From Vibrio sp. RE86 (GTDB lineage Bacteria > Pseudomonadota > Gammaproteobacteria > Enterobacterales > Vibrionaceae): a stretch of 64,000 nt of DNA. Shown piece by piece: positions 46,895 to 58,300 of this stretch; position 1 is the first letter of the stretch; every line of letters starts with the position of its first letter. The position numbers and the translations under genes were made by a program. Below the pieces are notes generated by a model. The model was not told the origin of the DNA. It searched no databases and worked only from the letters and a program-made list of their open reading frames with translations. Location of the stretch: assembly GCF_013114545.1 (NCBI RefSeq), contig NZ_VTXI01000008.1:62001-126000 (forward strand), read 5' to 3'.

Positions 46895-47507
46895 TTGCTT
46901 CCTCCACATCTGAATTTGAGTTCAAGTTGTTTTCCGAGCTAAAAATGTTCCAAGTTGGTTTCACAGATAAAACGTTAGTCACAACGACCGCTATTGCACG
47001 GCGTTTACGAGCATGTAACTGTTCAGTCACTGCGGTGGTTTGCGTAAACTCCTGCTCTGATATCCGTTCTGGGTTGATGCCTTCACGAACTAGCATCTCT
47101 CTAATGGTGTGTGTTCTGCGTTTAGCCAAAGCTTTATTGTATTCCAAGCTCGCTTCTGGGCTGGTATCACCCACAAGGATCACATCGCTGGCTGGATAAT
47201 CAGTTAACAGTTGCACCAACTTCTCTAACGGTTGTTGATGAGAAGAGACTTCCTGATCTTGGTCCATTGCGAAGAAGAAGCTCACCACGTTAGCTTTTTC
47301 ATTAATTTGCCACTCGGTACACCCCACTCGATCTACATCGACATTTGCAGGGGTATTTGCGCACAGGTCACGTTGATTGATCACGCCATCACCGTCGTCA
47401 TCTGAAAGGTCATCAATTTGGTGACGCGTTGTTTGAATATTGGGTTCTTGAGCACAACCTGCCACGAGTAACGTTAGAAGTGCTAAAGTCGTCATTCGAT
47501 ATTTCAT
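46884..47507 (-). CDS. OmpA-family lipoprotein
   Basis: The 207-residue protein has a lipobox LVAGC at residue 18, a calcium-binding-type Asp-rich repeat DDDGDGVINQRDLC (about residues 36-49), and an OmpA-like peptidoglycan-binding domain (about 75-170) including VILVGDTSPEASLEYNKALAKRRTHTIREML. It is predicted to be anchored by lipid to an outer or inner membrane and to bind peptidoglycan. It is translationally coupled to TolC (TAATG). GAGGAGG precedes the start. Its presence in the secretion operon suggests a cell-wall anchor for the exporter or its cargo. Confidence 0.85.
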   Translation of the reverse strand: MKYRMTTLALLTLLVAGCAQEPNIQTTRHQIDDLSDDDGDGVINQRDLCANTPANVDVDRVGCTEWQINEKANVVSFFFAMDQDQEVSSHQQPLEKLVQLLTDYPASDVILVGDTSPEASLEYNKALAKRRTHTIREMLVREGINPERISEQEFTQTTAVTEQLHARKRRAIAVVVTNVLSVKPTWNIFSSENNLNSNSDVEEANEQ

Positions 47508-48817
47508 TATTTAGCCTCCTCTTGCCACTCTTCTGGGTGCTCGACCCTCAATGCATAGGTCAAAACCCCCATCGCATTAAACAAGCGATATGCTGCAAGT
47601 GTGTGGTCATAGTTAGTGTTAACGTAGTTACGTCGCGCCAAAAAGACTTCCACTTTTGCATCAAGTACATCGAGTAGACTTCGGCGTCCCACCGCAAACT
47701 GTTGGATATAACCAAGTTCTGCAATTTTTGCCGCATCTACGTTTTGCTGAAGGAGATTTTTTTGTTTATCCAACATATCGTAAGCATTCCACGCAAGTTC
47801 AGTGCCTTCAGTTACTTCACGCTCGGTACGGATTCGAATCGCTCTTGCCTCTTCAACACGCCACGCTGATGACTCCACACGCGAGTCGGTAGAGAAACCA
47901 TTAAAAATGTCATAGTCCATCGTCAGCATAATTCTCGCGTCTTCATCTGGCCCTTCAGCATTGCTGACGTTGTCATTCTTATTCGCATGCAGCTCAAGTT
48001 TGACTTCAGGGTAATAACCGCCTTTTTCACGTCTCACTTCTTTACGGGCGGCTTCAAGGTCTAGGACGGCTGCGCGAATTTCTGGGTGATTCTCTATCGC
48101 CTGAGATTTGGCCACATCGACAGAACTTGGCAATAACGCATTATCAAAAACAGGGTCGATAAGGTTGTCAGGTTTTTGCCCAACAAGACGTCGATATTGA
48201 ACGGTCAAATCAAACAGATTATTTTGCGCTGAGATTAACGACGATTGTGCGGTCGCAACGCGAGCAGAGATTTGCGCAAGATCCGAGTTACTACTTAACC
48301 CTTTTTGCTTTTTGTCTAAGACGTCTTGATAGATCTCTTGATGCTCTTTAACGTTACGCTCTGAAAGCTCCAACAAAGTTTGGGCTTTAAGCAGGTCAAG
48401 GTAAATACGAACAATATCCAGCGATACATTTTCTGCACGCGAGATCAAAGTCAAACGCTGTGCCTCCGCTTCGTAGCCGAGTCGGTCAACGTTTGACGTC
48501 GTTGAAAAGCCATCAAAGATAAGTTGAGAGACCTTAAGTCCGAGCTCGGTTCGAGTTAAGCCCCTATCGTCAGAATCAATATAGTTACCACTGTTGTATC
48601 GAGTCTCTTCGTAGCCAATCGCACCGTATACATTAGCTTGCGGGAGATATAGCCCACTTGCCGCTTCTTTATCTCTAATCACGGATTGAAAGCGAGAGTA
48701 CTGAGCCATAATTTCAGGACTGTAGTCCATACCAAAAGCAACCGATTCTTCAAGAGAGATTGCTTGTGAAGACGCCGAGAACAGAATTCCCATCCACATC
48801 ATCGTTTTCGAACGCAT
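47507..48817 (-). CDS. TolC-family outer-membrane channel
   Basis: The 436-residue protein has a signal peptide (probable cleavage after SSQA) and the duplicated TolC plan of long helices and beta-strands. Patterns: SLEESVAFGMDYSPEIMAQ, LKVSQLIFDGFSTTSNVDRL, RIYLDLLKAQTLLELSERNV and the second-half repeat IMLTMDYDIFNGFSTDSRVE. It forms the outer-membrane tunnel of the type I system encoded just upstream. It is the fourth gene of the operon, 14 bases after the adaptor gene. Confidence 0.9.
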   Translation of the reverse strand: MRSKTMMWMGILFSASSQAISLEESVAFGMDYSPEIMAQYSRFQSVIRDKEAASGLYLPQANVYGAIGYEETRYNSGNYIDSDDRGLTRTELGLKVSQLIFDGFSTTSNVDRLGYEAEAQRLTLISRAENVSLDIVRIYLDLLKAQTLLELSERNVKEHQEIYQDVLDKKQKGLSSNSDLAQISARVATAQSSLISAQNNLFDLTVQYRRLVGQKPDNLIDPVFDNALLPSSVDVAKSQAIENHPEIRAAVLDLEAARKEVRREKGGYYPEVKLELHANKNDNVSNAEGPDEDARIMLTMDYDIFNGFSTDSRVESSAWRVEEARAIRIRTEREVTEGTELAWNAYDMLDKQKNLLQQNVDAAKIAELGYIQQFAVGRRSLLDVLDAKVEVFLARRNYVNTNYDHTLAAYRLFNAMGVLTYALRVEHPEEWQEEAK

Positions 48818-48831
48818 TCTATTTCCTTATT

Positions 48832-50151
48832 CTATCGTTCTCTTAGAGCGTTTTCTTTCGCCCTTAAAATTGGTTTTAGCCAGTAACTGAGTACTGTTTT
48901 TTCTCCGGTTAAGATATCCACTGCGACTTGCATACCCGGAATAATGGTAAAGCCAGACTTCTCAGCCTCCGAAGAGAGCGCAATATGAGCACGGTAATAC
49001 GCATTACCATCTTCAGTTTGCAATGCATCCGCACTGACGTAAGTCACCTGTCCTTTGAGTCCGCCATAAATCACAAAGTCATAGGCAGAAAATTTCACCG
49101 TTGCTGGTAAACCTGTCCTCACAAACGCAATATCTTTTGGAGCAATGCGCGCTTCAACAATCAGGTTACTGTCTTCCGGAATCAATTCCATAATCGGCTC
49201 ACCCGGCTTGACGACACCACCAATCGTGCGAACAAAAATCTCTTTAACCCGACCATCAACAGGGGAAACTAATTGTGTCCTTTTCAACTGGTCGGCAATC
49301 GCATGGCGACTCTCACTCAGTTGAGCAAGCTTGGCCGTCACTTCATTCAGCTGCCCTTGTACCTTAGTTCTGAATTCAAGCGCGGTACTGCGTCTGTCTG
49401 TGATCGCTTCTGAGTACGCCGCTTTTTGTTTTTGTGCCACCGCTTCTGCACTGGCAATGTCACCATTGAGTTTAATCACGTCACGATTGAGCTTGAGCAA
49501 CTCCACTTCAGCGACCGCACCACTTTCAACCACTGCTTTTAGCATATCTCGTTCTTTAGTAACGATGTTGAGGCTGCTCTTTAAAGTTCGAATGTTGTGA
49601 AGCGTATCGCTATATGATTGAGCTTGCTGTTCAATTCTTAACGTAGATTCTTCAAGTTCCGATTTGATCTGCCCCATCCGCTCTAAATAATTTGCTCGTG
49701 CGTTAATAAGCGCAAGGTGGCTTTGCTCATTAATATCAAACCCTTGAGGAACAAAAACGATTTGGTCTTGCCAAGGCAATGACGAGCTCAACACTTTTAT
49801 CGAATTGATCTCTGCTTTCAGCCTTTGCTGTTGTGCGTAAAGGGACTCTGCTTGCTGGTTGGATTCTTGGAAACTGGCCCTAAACCGAGTGTCATCAAGA
49901 ATTGCGATTGGTTGACCTCGAGTGACTCGTTCACCTTGGCGAACCAGCAACTCTTTGACTAATCCTCCTTCAAGGCTCTGGATCGTCTGCACCGATAAGC
50001 TTGGTACGACTTTTCCTTCACCAATAACCACTTCTTCAAGTTTTGCCCATGTAGCCCAACCAACGATTGCCGCAATACAAGCCGCACTTAGCCAGATCAG
50101 CCGACGAGAGCGATAGGCTAAGTGTGCGCTGTTCCAAGGTGTGCTAGTCAT
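48832..50151 (-). CDS. HlyD-family type I secretion adaptor
   Basis: The 439-residue protein has an N-terminal membrane helix (about residues 19-40), a lipoyl-like part (GEGKVVPSLSVQTIQSLEGGLV), a long coiled coil (about 110-280), and the HlyD C-terminal signature LVSPVDGRVKEIFVRTIGGVVKPGEP. It connects the ABC transporter with the TolC channel. ATG at 50151 follows GAGGAGG and overlaps the ABC gene by 8 bases; the 30 residues upstream of it in the open frame are read from the ABC gene. Confidence 0.92.
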   Translation of the reverse strand: MTSTPWNSAHLAYRSRRLIWLSAACIAAIVGWATWAKLEEVVIGEGKVVPSLSVQTIQSLEGGLVKELLVRQGERVTRGQPIAILDDTRFRASFQESNQQAESLYAQQQRLKAEINSIKVLSSSLPWQDQIVFVPQGFDINEQSHLALINARANYLERMGQIKSELEESTLRIEQQAQSYSDTLHNIRTLKSSLNIVTKERDMLKAVVESGAVAEVELLKLNRDVIKLNGDIASAEAVAQKQKAAYSEAITDRRSTALEFRTKVQGQLNEVTAKLAQLSESRHAIADQLKRTQLVSPVDGRVKEIFVRTIGGVVKPGEPIMELIPEDSNLIVEARIAPKDIAFVRTGLPATVKFSAYDFVIYGGLKGQVTYVSADALQTEDGNAYYRAHIALSSEAEKSGFTIIPGMQVAVDILTGEKTVLSYWLKPILRAKENALRER

Positions 50152-52288
50152 TTTGGCCTCCTCGTACAACAGACACCGACCTAACTCGACTGCGCCCTGC
50201 ATTCCCTGTGGATTGGTTGAACACTTCTGAAGGAGAGCCATCCGCGATGATTGCGCCTTTATCGATAACTAAGATTCGGTCACATAAGGCAAGAAAAGAC
50301 GGTTTATGCGACGAGACAATAAGCGTTTTATCTCTCGGAAGGCTTTGTAAGCTATTAAACAAGCGCGTTTCGGATGGCTTATCCAATGAAGCGGTTGGCT
50401 CATCTAGAATAATCAAGTTGGAGTCACGATATAGTGCCCGCGCTAATGCAACAGTTTGGCGTTGGCCACCCGATAGAAAACGCCCGCCTTCACCTACCTG
50501 AGTTTCCAAACCATTATTGAAACGGTCTAAATAACTACTCAAGCCTGATAGGTTGACTGCATCCGTCAATCGTTTTTGATCGACGCTACCACTGCCTAAC
50601 GTAATGTTCTCCACGACGCTTCCGTAAATGAGTTGGGTGCTCTGTCCTACCCACCCTGTTTTGTCACGTAACAAAGCCGTCGGCCAAAGTTGGCTATCAA
50701 TAGCATCATAAAAAATGCGCCCTTGAGTCGGACTTAACTGTTTAGCGAGCAACGCAAGCAATGTGGACTTCCCGGCACCGACAGCGCCGATCACCCCAAT
50801 ACGTTCGCCAGAATCTATACGGATACTAATATCGGTTAAGCATGGATTTGGAGTCTCTGGGTACTGATAGCTGACATTTTCTAAGCGAACAGCTCCTTTA
50901 AACTCACCCTGAGATAGCAATGAACCCTGCTCATCTTCTTGTTCAAGTTCCATGATGCCTGTTAGGCTTTCGACCGCAGTTTTAGTTTGTTGATAGCGAA
51001 GCATTAGCATCGAGAGTTGATTAATGGAGCTTGCCGCTCTACCACTCAACATAACGATCGCGATCAATCCCCCCATACTCAGCAAACCTTCTGATATTTG
51101 ATAAACGCCTATTACGATAAGGCAAATAGTCACTACCTGCTGACTGGATTGAATAGAGTGAGCAATGACATTGGTGTACTGGCGTGAACGTACTTGCCAA
51201 TCAGATAGCGACGACGATAGCTGCTCCCATCGCTGCTGCATGATCCCTTGAGCATTGTTCTGCTTAATCTCATCAATATTGCTTAAACCATCGTAAAGAT
51301 GAGCTTGTTTTTGAGTCGATAAACGCGCAGTTTCAGAATGTGTCTGCTCGATTTTTCCTTTCATCAACAGCGACAGTACGATCAAAAAACACATGACGCC
51401 CATCGGGACAAACATCATGCTGCCGCCGAGCCAACCAATTAAAGCTAAAAACAATAACGTAAACGGTAAGTCCACCAGCGTAGTGAGCGTTACTGACGTA
51501 AAGAAGTCTCGCACACTGTCAAATTCTTGCATCTGACGACTAAACGCCCCTACCGATTGAGGACGTTGTTCGAGTTTCATCCCCAACACTTTAGAGAACA
51601 GATTGGCTGATAGTTTATTATCGATATATCGCCCGGCTGCATCCGTTACTGAGCTTCGTGCTTCTCTCAATAACCAATCAAACACCAGAACAACTGTGAC
51701 GCCAATGGCCAATACCCAAAGGGTGCTAAACGCTTGGTTCGGCACTACTCGATCATACACATTCATCGTAAAGAGCGGGACGACCAAAGCGAGAAGGTTA
51801 ATCAGTAAAGAGGCAACGAGAAGATCGCGATACCAAGGCTTCACCTCGCGCAGTGTTGCCCATAACCAGTGTTTTGGCTTGTGATGGGTGGGGATATCCA
51901 CCCTTGAGTCGAGTTTTGCAGGCTTAGTCACTTGCCAGACTAAAGGCTCTATCTGAGAGCTAAGTTCAGCTAAAGGTAGCGTTTTTTCTTCTGTGCCAGA
52001 TTGAAGAGTAACATTGCCATTGATAAGTGCACTAATGACCACTGGTTGATGAGTACCACTGTATACCGCGACAACAGGAAAGCTCGCTTGAGCCAAGTCT
52101 CGTTTGTGCAGGTTGTGCACCTTTAGAGAAAGGCGCTCTATCCCTCTTAAAAAGAGCGATTGGTCAAAACGCCCATCGACTAATGGCAAACCGCTTGCAA
52201 GATGCGTGCGGTGGCATTGCGTTTCAAAGTGGTGCCCTAGCCACTCTAGCGTACTCAGCCAGAGGTCATCCTTTTGCTCGTTTTCCAT
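50144..52288 (-). CDS. Type I secretion ABC transporter
   Basis: The 714-residue protein has an N-terminal C39-like domain (residues 1-120) without the catalytic Cys region, so it should bind but not cleave cargo. Five or six membrane helices (about 150-420) follow, then an ATPase domain with Walker A GAVGAGKSTLL, signature LSGGQRQTVALARAL, Walker B LIILDEPTASLD and H-loop SSHKPS. This is the LapB/RtxB-type plan for exporting giant adhesins. It starts 18 bases after the giant adhesin-like gene. Confidence 0.93.
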   Translation of the reverse strand: MENEQKDDLWLSTLEWLGHHFETQCHRTHLASGLPLVDGRFDQSLFLRGIERLSLKVHNLHKRDLAQASFPVVAVYSGTHQPVVISALINGNVTLQSGTEEKTLPLAELSSQIEPLVWQVTKPAKLDSRVDIPTHHKPKHWLWATLREVKPWYRDLLVASLLINLLALVVPLFTMNVYDRVVPNQAFSTLWVLAIGVTVVLVFDWLLREARSSVTDAAGRYIDNKLSANLFSKVLGMKLEQRPQSVGAFSRQMQEFDSVRDFFTSVTLTTLVDLPFTLLFLALIGWLGGSMMFVPMGVMCFLIVLSLLMKGKIEQTHSETARLSTQKQAHLYDGLSNIDEIKQNNAQGIMQQRWEQLSSSLSDWQVRSRQYTNVIAHSIQSSQQVVTICLIVIGVYQISEGLLSMGGLIAIVMLSGRAASSINQLSMLMLRYQQTKTAVESLTGIMELEQEDEQGSLLSQGEFKGAVRLENVSYQYPETPNPCLTDISIRIDSGERIGVIGAVGAGKSTLLALLAKQLSPTQGRIFYDAIDSQLWPTALLRDKTGWVGQSTQLIYGSVVENITLGSGSVDQKRLTDAVNLSGLSSYLDRFNNGLETQVGEGGRFLSGGQRQTVALARALYRDSNLIILDEPTASLDKPSETRLFNSLQSLPRDKTLIVSSHKPSFLALCDRILVIDKGAIIADGSPSEVFNQSTGNAGRSRVRSVSVVRGGQND

Positions 52289-52306
52289 CGATTATGTTCT
52301 ATCCCT

Positions 52307-55300
52307 TTACTGCACAATGAGGTTTTGATCATCAATCATTTTTTGCAAGATATCAGATTCATTCACGCTTGATGTGTCACTGCCGTACAAATCGTTTAAT
52401 GACACGCCTTCGAGAATGATCTCTTGCTGAATAGTCGAACCATCTGGTTTCAAAGACAATTTCACGTTACCGCTATTGTCATCCAGATCGATTTTAGCGT
52501 CTGCTGAACTGCCGTCCGTGACCCCACTAACAATCGCACTAACATCAATTGCATCACTGTTTTGAGAGTAGTCAAACGAGGCAATGGTATCTGTGCCAGA
52601 ATTGCTGCTCACAATAAACAGGTCGTTGGTTCCATTCGTCCCTTCCAGTCGATTGTCTGCGATTGCCAAAAGAGTCACATCGATAACTTGGGCGATGCCT
52701 TCTGCATCAGAGCCATTGAGTGACGCAGTCGGCTCAATCGCTAATTGGAATTCATCGGCACCTGAATAACCACCAACGATCGCCAAGTCGGCGATATCGT
52801 CCATTGAGACCGTGTATTTGCCATTCTCTTCGGTACCAGAACTCAGTAGTAAGCCTGAAGGCAAGCCCGAAATAGTCACAAAGCCAGTTTCATCAGTGGC
52901 CGGATTAATCAAACTTAACTCCAGTCCTAGAGGAATAGTTCCGCTAGCCTCAGCCACAATCGATTCATACTCAACGGTAAGAATAGGTTCATCAGGCTCT
53001 GGCGTTATGGTGATGACTAAATCTTCACTCGTCACATCACCTACATCACTTTCAAGATTTCCAAGTACGGTATTTTGATCGAATGTTGAGGCCGATATAG
53101 TCACATCCATATCACCAAAAGCATCACCAGGGAAAAAGGTAATCTTATCGACTTCATTGGATTTGACCGTGACTGTTGCCGTTGCACTTCCATCCCCATT
53201 TGTGACAAAAGCACCGCTCTGAAGCCCTACTCTAATTTTGTCTAGACCATTAAGCGCCGAAGCATCTGAAGTAGACTTAATCGTAAGTGAGATGATGATG
53301 TACTCATCGCTATTGGTTTCAAAGCTTGAGGCATCTAAGGTGATAACAAGCCCATCATTCTCTTCTCCTGAAACGCAATCAGGCAGGTCAACCAGCTCTA
53401 CTCGATCACCAACTGGCAAAACGCCTACGGTAAAGTCTGAGTGAGTAAAGTTTAAATCGCCATTTTCGAGCTCTTGGGTAATGGCCTCGAGCGAAAGTGG
53501 GATGTCTCCACTAAAGTCTCGTGGAGGAAGAATATAGACGTCAGCAAGGCGAGAGGCATCAAGCTGCCATTCGTAAGTATTTTGTCCGTTAAATGAACCG
53601 CCGTCTGCACCATTGTTTGGGGCAAGTTCGTAGCTGCTACCGACTTTGTAAACAACTACCGCCCCTTCAGGAACACCTTTTAAGCTTAACGACATGCTCT
53701 CGGAGCCATCTTGGTCAACCAATGACGCCGTCATTGACCCTAAAGAGATATACTCGTCTTCATTGCCTAGCTGGTCATTGGTCACAAGGTCTGCCATATC
53801 CGCGACTGCCTCTACATTGATTGTCAATGTGGTGGTCTTATCTTGAGTATCCGTCTCTGTGACACAGTCAGCCTCATCGGTAATATTGGCCGTTAGAGTC
53901 AGCGTGATATCGCCGCTGTAGTGCAAAGGTGGTACTACACTCACTTCATTTAACCTAGTAGGATCAAGAATGGTCCAAGTGCCGTCATTGTTGTCTTGAA
54001 GTACATCGACAGGCCCTGATAGTGCCGCTCCTGCACTGATCGTAACAGTGAGCGAATTCACGGTTTCTTTACCCGTTGCACTATTACCTTCACCTGTTAT
54101 GGCTTGCCCCGACTCAACACTATCACCGAGAATAAGTTCTAAGTTCAAGTCAGTCGCAGTATCTTCTTTGATTGTGGTTGTATCACTACTTACTGAAATC
54201 TCGTCGACCACGGGCGTCACTTGAATAGTGATGGTTTGTTCCGTGGTTACTGAATCTCCGTTACATGGAGAGGTTTCAATCGTTTCAATAGTAAAGGTTA
54301 GGCAACCCGCAAAGTCCTCATCGACGCCAGTCAGTTTTAGGTTATCGAGTGCTTCAGCGGTAATTGAATAGCCGACGATATTACCGAGTCGATCATATTC
54401 AGCGGTGACACCATCCCCTTCAATTTCTACTCCATCAGGGAGAGAATCTGCTGGAATATAGAACGAAAGTTCATTGCCATCATCACTCGCGACATCTGAA
54501 TCTAACAAGCCTGAGAGATCAATTTCACCCCCCTCTGGTTGTTTGATGTCACCGGATTGAATATCACCTGGGGTCCCCACTGGGTCACAGCTACCGCCGC
54601 CACCACTATGCCCGGTGATTTGCAGCTGGAATGTCGTGTCAATAAAGCGTGCATCTTCTCCATCTAGGGCTAGAGCACGAACTACTATATCAAGTAAAGG
54701 GGTATCTTGAGGACTAGAAATAGTCGCACCATTTAATATCTGGGCGAACGTTTCTTGGAAGGTGTCACTGGTTAATCCATCCGCTGGAATGATCCAATTT
54801 CCATCGGCATCTTGGCTAGCGCCATTAGGGTGGTCAACAATTAGGTTGTAACCATCTGGTACAATAATCAGAATGTAATCGAGGTATTCTGAGCCATCGA
54901 TATCCGCATCCACAAATGCAACTGCATCGGATATGTCCACTGCCGAACCATCATCACTTGAATAGATTGCGCCAGAGCCTTCTAAGCGCGTATCCAGTTC
55001 AACTTTTGCGTTTACCGTAACACTCAGGCTACCCGTAATCTCTTTAACGTCTGTAGCGCCTGTTGGGGATGTATCCGTCACTTCGTATTTAACATTGATG
55101 TTGAATACACCGCTAAGGTCTTCGGTTGCCACAACACTGAGGCGTCCACTATTGAGTAAGTCATCCAAAGTTGGAGAGGTGGCATCGGTCAGGGTGGATA
55201 GATCCAACCCAGAAGCACTCACGACAATTGGCGAGCCATCAAAATAGAGCGTCAAGTCCGAATCAAGTGACACAATCGTGTACCCTGTTAGGCTCTCGCT

Positions 55301-58300
55301 TCCATCAATATCTTGGTTTATTGATGGTGCGAGGTTAAGACTAATACTTCTGTCTTCTATACCTTCAGTTGCAATCACCTGCCCATCGGTTTGATCCACT
55401 TTCGGTAGCAGTTCAATCTCAACGGTCATTGGGAATTCACCAGAGTCCCCATCAGGCTCTGTAGAGATAACGATCACATCAAACGTTAACTCACCGCTGA
55501 AATCTTGTACCGGTTTTAAATACAGCGCAGCTAAGTCCGCATTACTAACCTGATAGACAGGCCCTGTTGTGGGATCGACGTACGCGATGGTCAATGCTAC
55601 AGGATCGCCCGAGGAATCAACCAGTACGGTACCATCAGGAATACTGGTGAGCAGTATATTCAGTTCTTCTGAGACATCGTCGTCGGTTGTTTGGACAAGG
55701 AAATCCAGCGCAATCAGTTCATCTTCATACAAATCTGCAAGATTACTGATGACTTGGGTGCCTTCATCAAATTGCCAGTGTCCTTCTCCACCATCAATCA
55801 CCGTTGGTTCATCAACCACACCTTTCAAGAAAACGGTGATTTTCTCTCTTGGGCTGGAAGCTTGAGGGTTCGAAGGAATCAAACCATCCTGCGTTGATTC
55901 CGTCGAGATAGCCGTCACGTAGATCTCTAAATCTTCGGTAAACGAACTGATGTCTTCTTTCGGTATGAGAGTCACGCTGCCGTTAGCGAGATCTACGGCC
56001 GTCACTGTGTAAGAATTTGCACCGACTTTCACTCCACCAACAATTTCCCACCCATCCTGAACCTCAATGAGAATCGAAAGGGTCTCAGATCCGTCCGTAT
56101 CCGTTAAGTCCGCAAAGATATAGTCTTGAAGGTTGATAACGTTGTCTTCAAGATCTTTAATGTCTTTGACAGACAGCGTCGGTGTATCCGCATCTGGGCG
56201 AACATTCACTACGACTTGCTGAGACGTCTCCGCTTTTTTGTCATCACTGGAAGCAAAGTTGTTACCATCTTCAATCGCGACCGCAGTAATATCAAACGTA
56301 AATTGTCCGGCTACGTTTGCATCAGCGACAATTTCCATCTTATCTAGCTGATTTTGCGAATACTGTTTGCCTTCAGTAATCGCGGTGCCATTGATGTAGA
56401 CAGTGATTCCTGTTGGTACATTAGTAATGATGTATTTTAACGTTTCTGAACCATCGGTTTTATCGACTAGATTTGCGGTAATATCTAAATTGAGTGACGT
56501 ATCGGCATCTTCTACAACTTCATAAGTGAATACAGATGTCCCCCATTCCGGCGTATCGGCAACAGGAAGTACAGATACGTCTAGTGATTCAGTTAAGTCT
56601 CGCGGGCCAGTATCACTGGTAATAGTCGCACCAACCGCAAGCGAAATTGAAATCGTGGTATCGGATTGATGAAGGGGTGGCTGGTAAGTGAGCGTCCCAT
56701 TGGGTACGACCAATTCTGGATTAGTTGCATCCAAGTCAGAACCCGACAGTACAATTTTACCCCCAACAGCGACGAGTGCGACTCCATTAAGATAGAGTGT
56801 GCCGCCCTGAAGAGAGGCCTCAGTAATCGTGATTTCAGAAACCGCTTCATTTTGGTCAATATCACCCGTTGAAACAGTAATAGTGAGAGTGGCTGGATTG
56901 TCTTCCCTTACCTGAACATTTTCGACACGGATGAAACCATTGTTATCTCCTAGCTGCAGCGTGACTTGACCACTATCTACATCACCGTCAAAGTCTTCAA
57001 TGGTGAACTTAAGTACATCACTTAACTGCGGATCCGCATTGACGTCACTATCCGTCACTATGGTATAGGTACCATCGCGGTTGATCGTCAATGTACCGTA
57101 GCTGGTGGAATCATTATCGTTATAAAGCGGAATAACAAATTGAGTGTCACTGTCTGAGAACGTATAGGTAGTGAAATTACCATCGCCATTTGTGTCATAC
57201 TCAACGTTGAGTAACTTACCGCCATCGGCGCCAACGCGATTATTAATCGTAACAAGATTACCGCTTTGATTATCACCTTCAATAAGGTCCAGCGTTGAGT
57301 CCCCTGCAACAGGCACATCATCTGTCACGTTGACGGTGTAATTCACTGCTGCAGAGCTATCTCCATCAGCATCAGTTGCAGTGATGCTGAAATCAAGCTC
57401 AAGGTTATTCATACCCGAAGCAGTGGCATGGTCAAGCGGAGCGAGCAAAACGAATTCAACCGTTCCGTCTAGATTCAAACGTATTTGGAAAACTTCGTTA
57501 TTTGAAGAATCTACACCAACATACCAACCATCAATATCGACGTCGTTTAACGTTATTGACCTGCCGCCACTGGTATAGCCAAGTGCATCAAACGCAGCTG
57601 TATCGATTTCGATGGAGACGATATCATCCGATCCTTCAATGAATTCAATTGATGGTGATACTGCCTCTGTTCCCGTATCTTGACCATCACCATTAAGGCC
57701 GTCTTCATCGACAGTTATTGAAGATACAACGGTAAGCTCAGGGTTAACCCCATCATAAATTTTGATGGTAGAGGTGACTGAGTTTTCACTGCCATCAGAG
57801 TCTACGGTGTAAACAGGTACTGGAATATCAAGAGAGAGATCATTGCCGCTACCAACATGGTCAATCGATTGATAAAGCTCCAAGAAAACGTCAATAGTCG
57901 TCGTTGAACCCGGGTCAAGAGAAAAATCACTCGGTAATGAGATTAAAAAGACCGACTGTCCGTTAGGTAAAATTGCGTCATAACTGCCATCACCATTGTC
58001 GCGCCAAGTGATCGCAACACCATTCTGAGTAATCTGGTTACCATTCGAATCAAGAACAGGATCGCCCGTAGACACGTCAAGACCAAGGAAAACTAACGGG
58101 TCAAATGAAGAGCTGACGTTAAAGCTCACATTGGCCGTCGTGCCTGCACTGACGCTGTCTACAATAGGAACCTCTGAAAGCTCTACGGTTCCTGACCCAA
58201 CCGTCGAGTCCCCGCCGTCGGTAATCGTTATATCAAGTTCAAGCTTAGTGACATCACCATCGTTATCTGTCGCGGTGACAACAACAGGGATAGGATCAGA

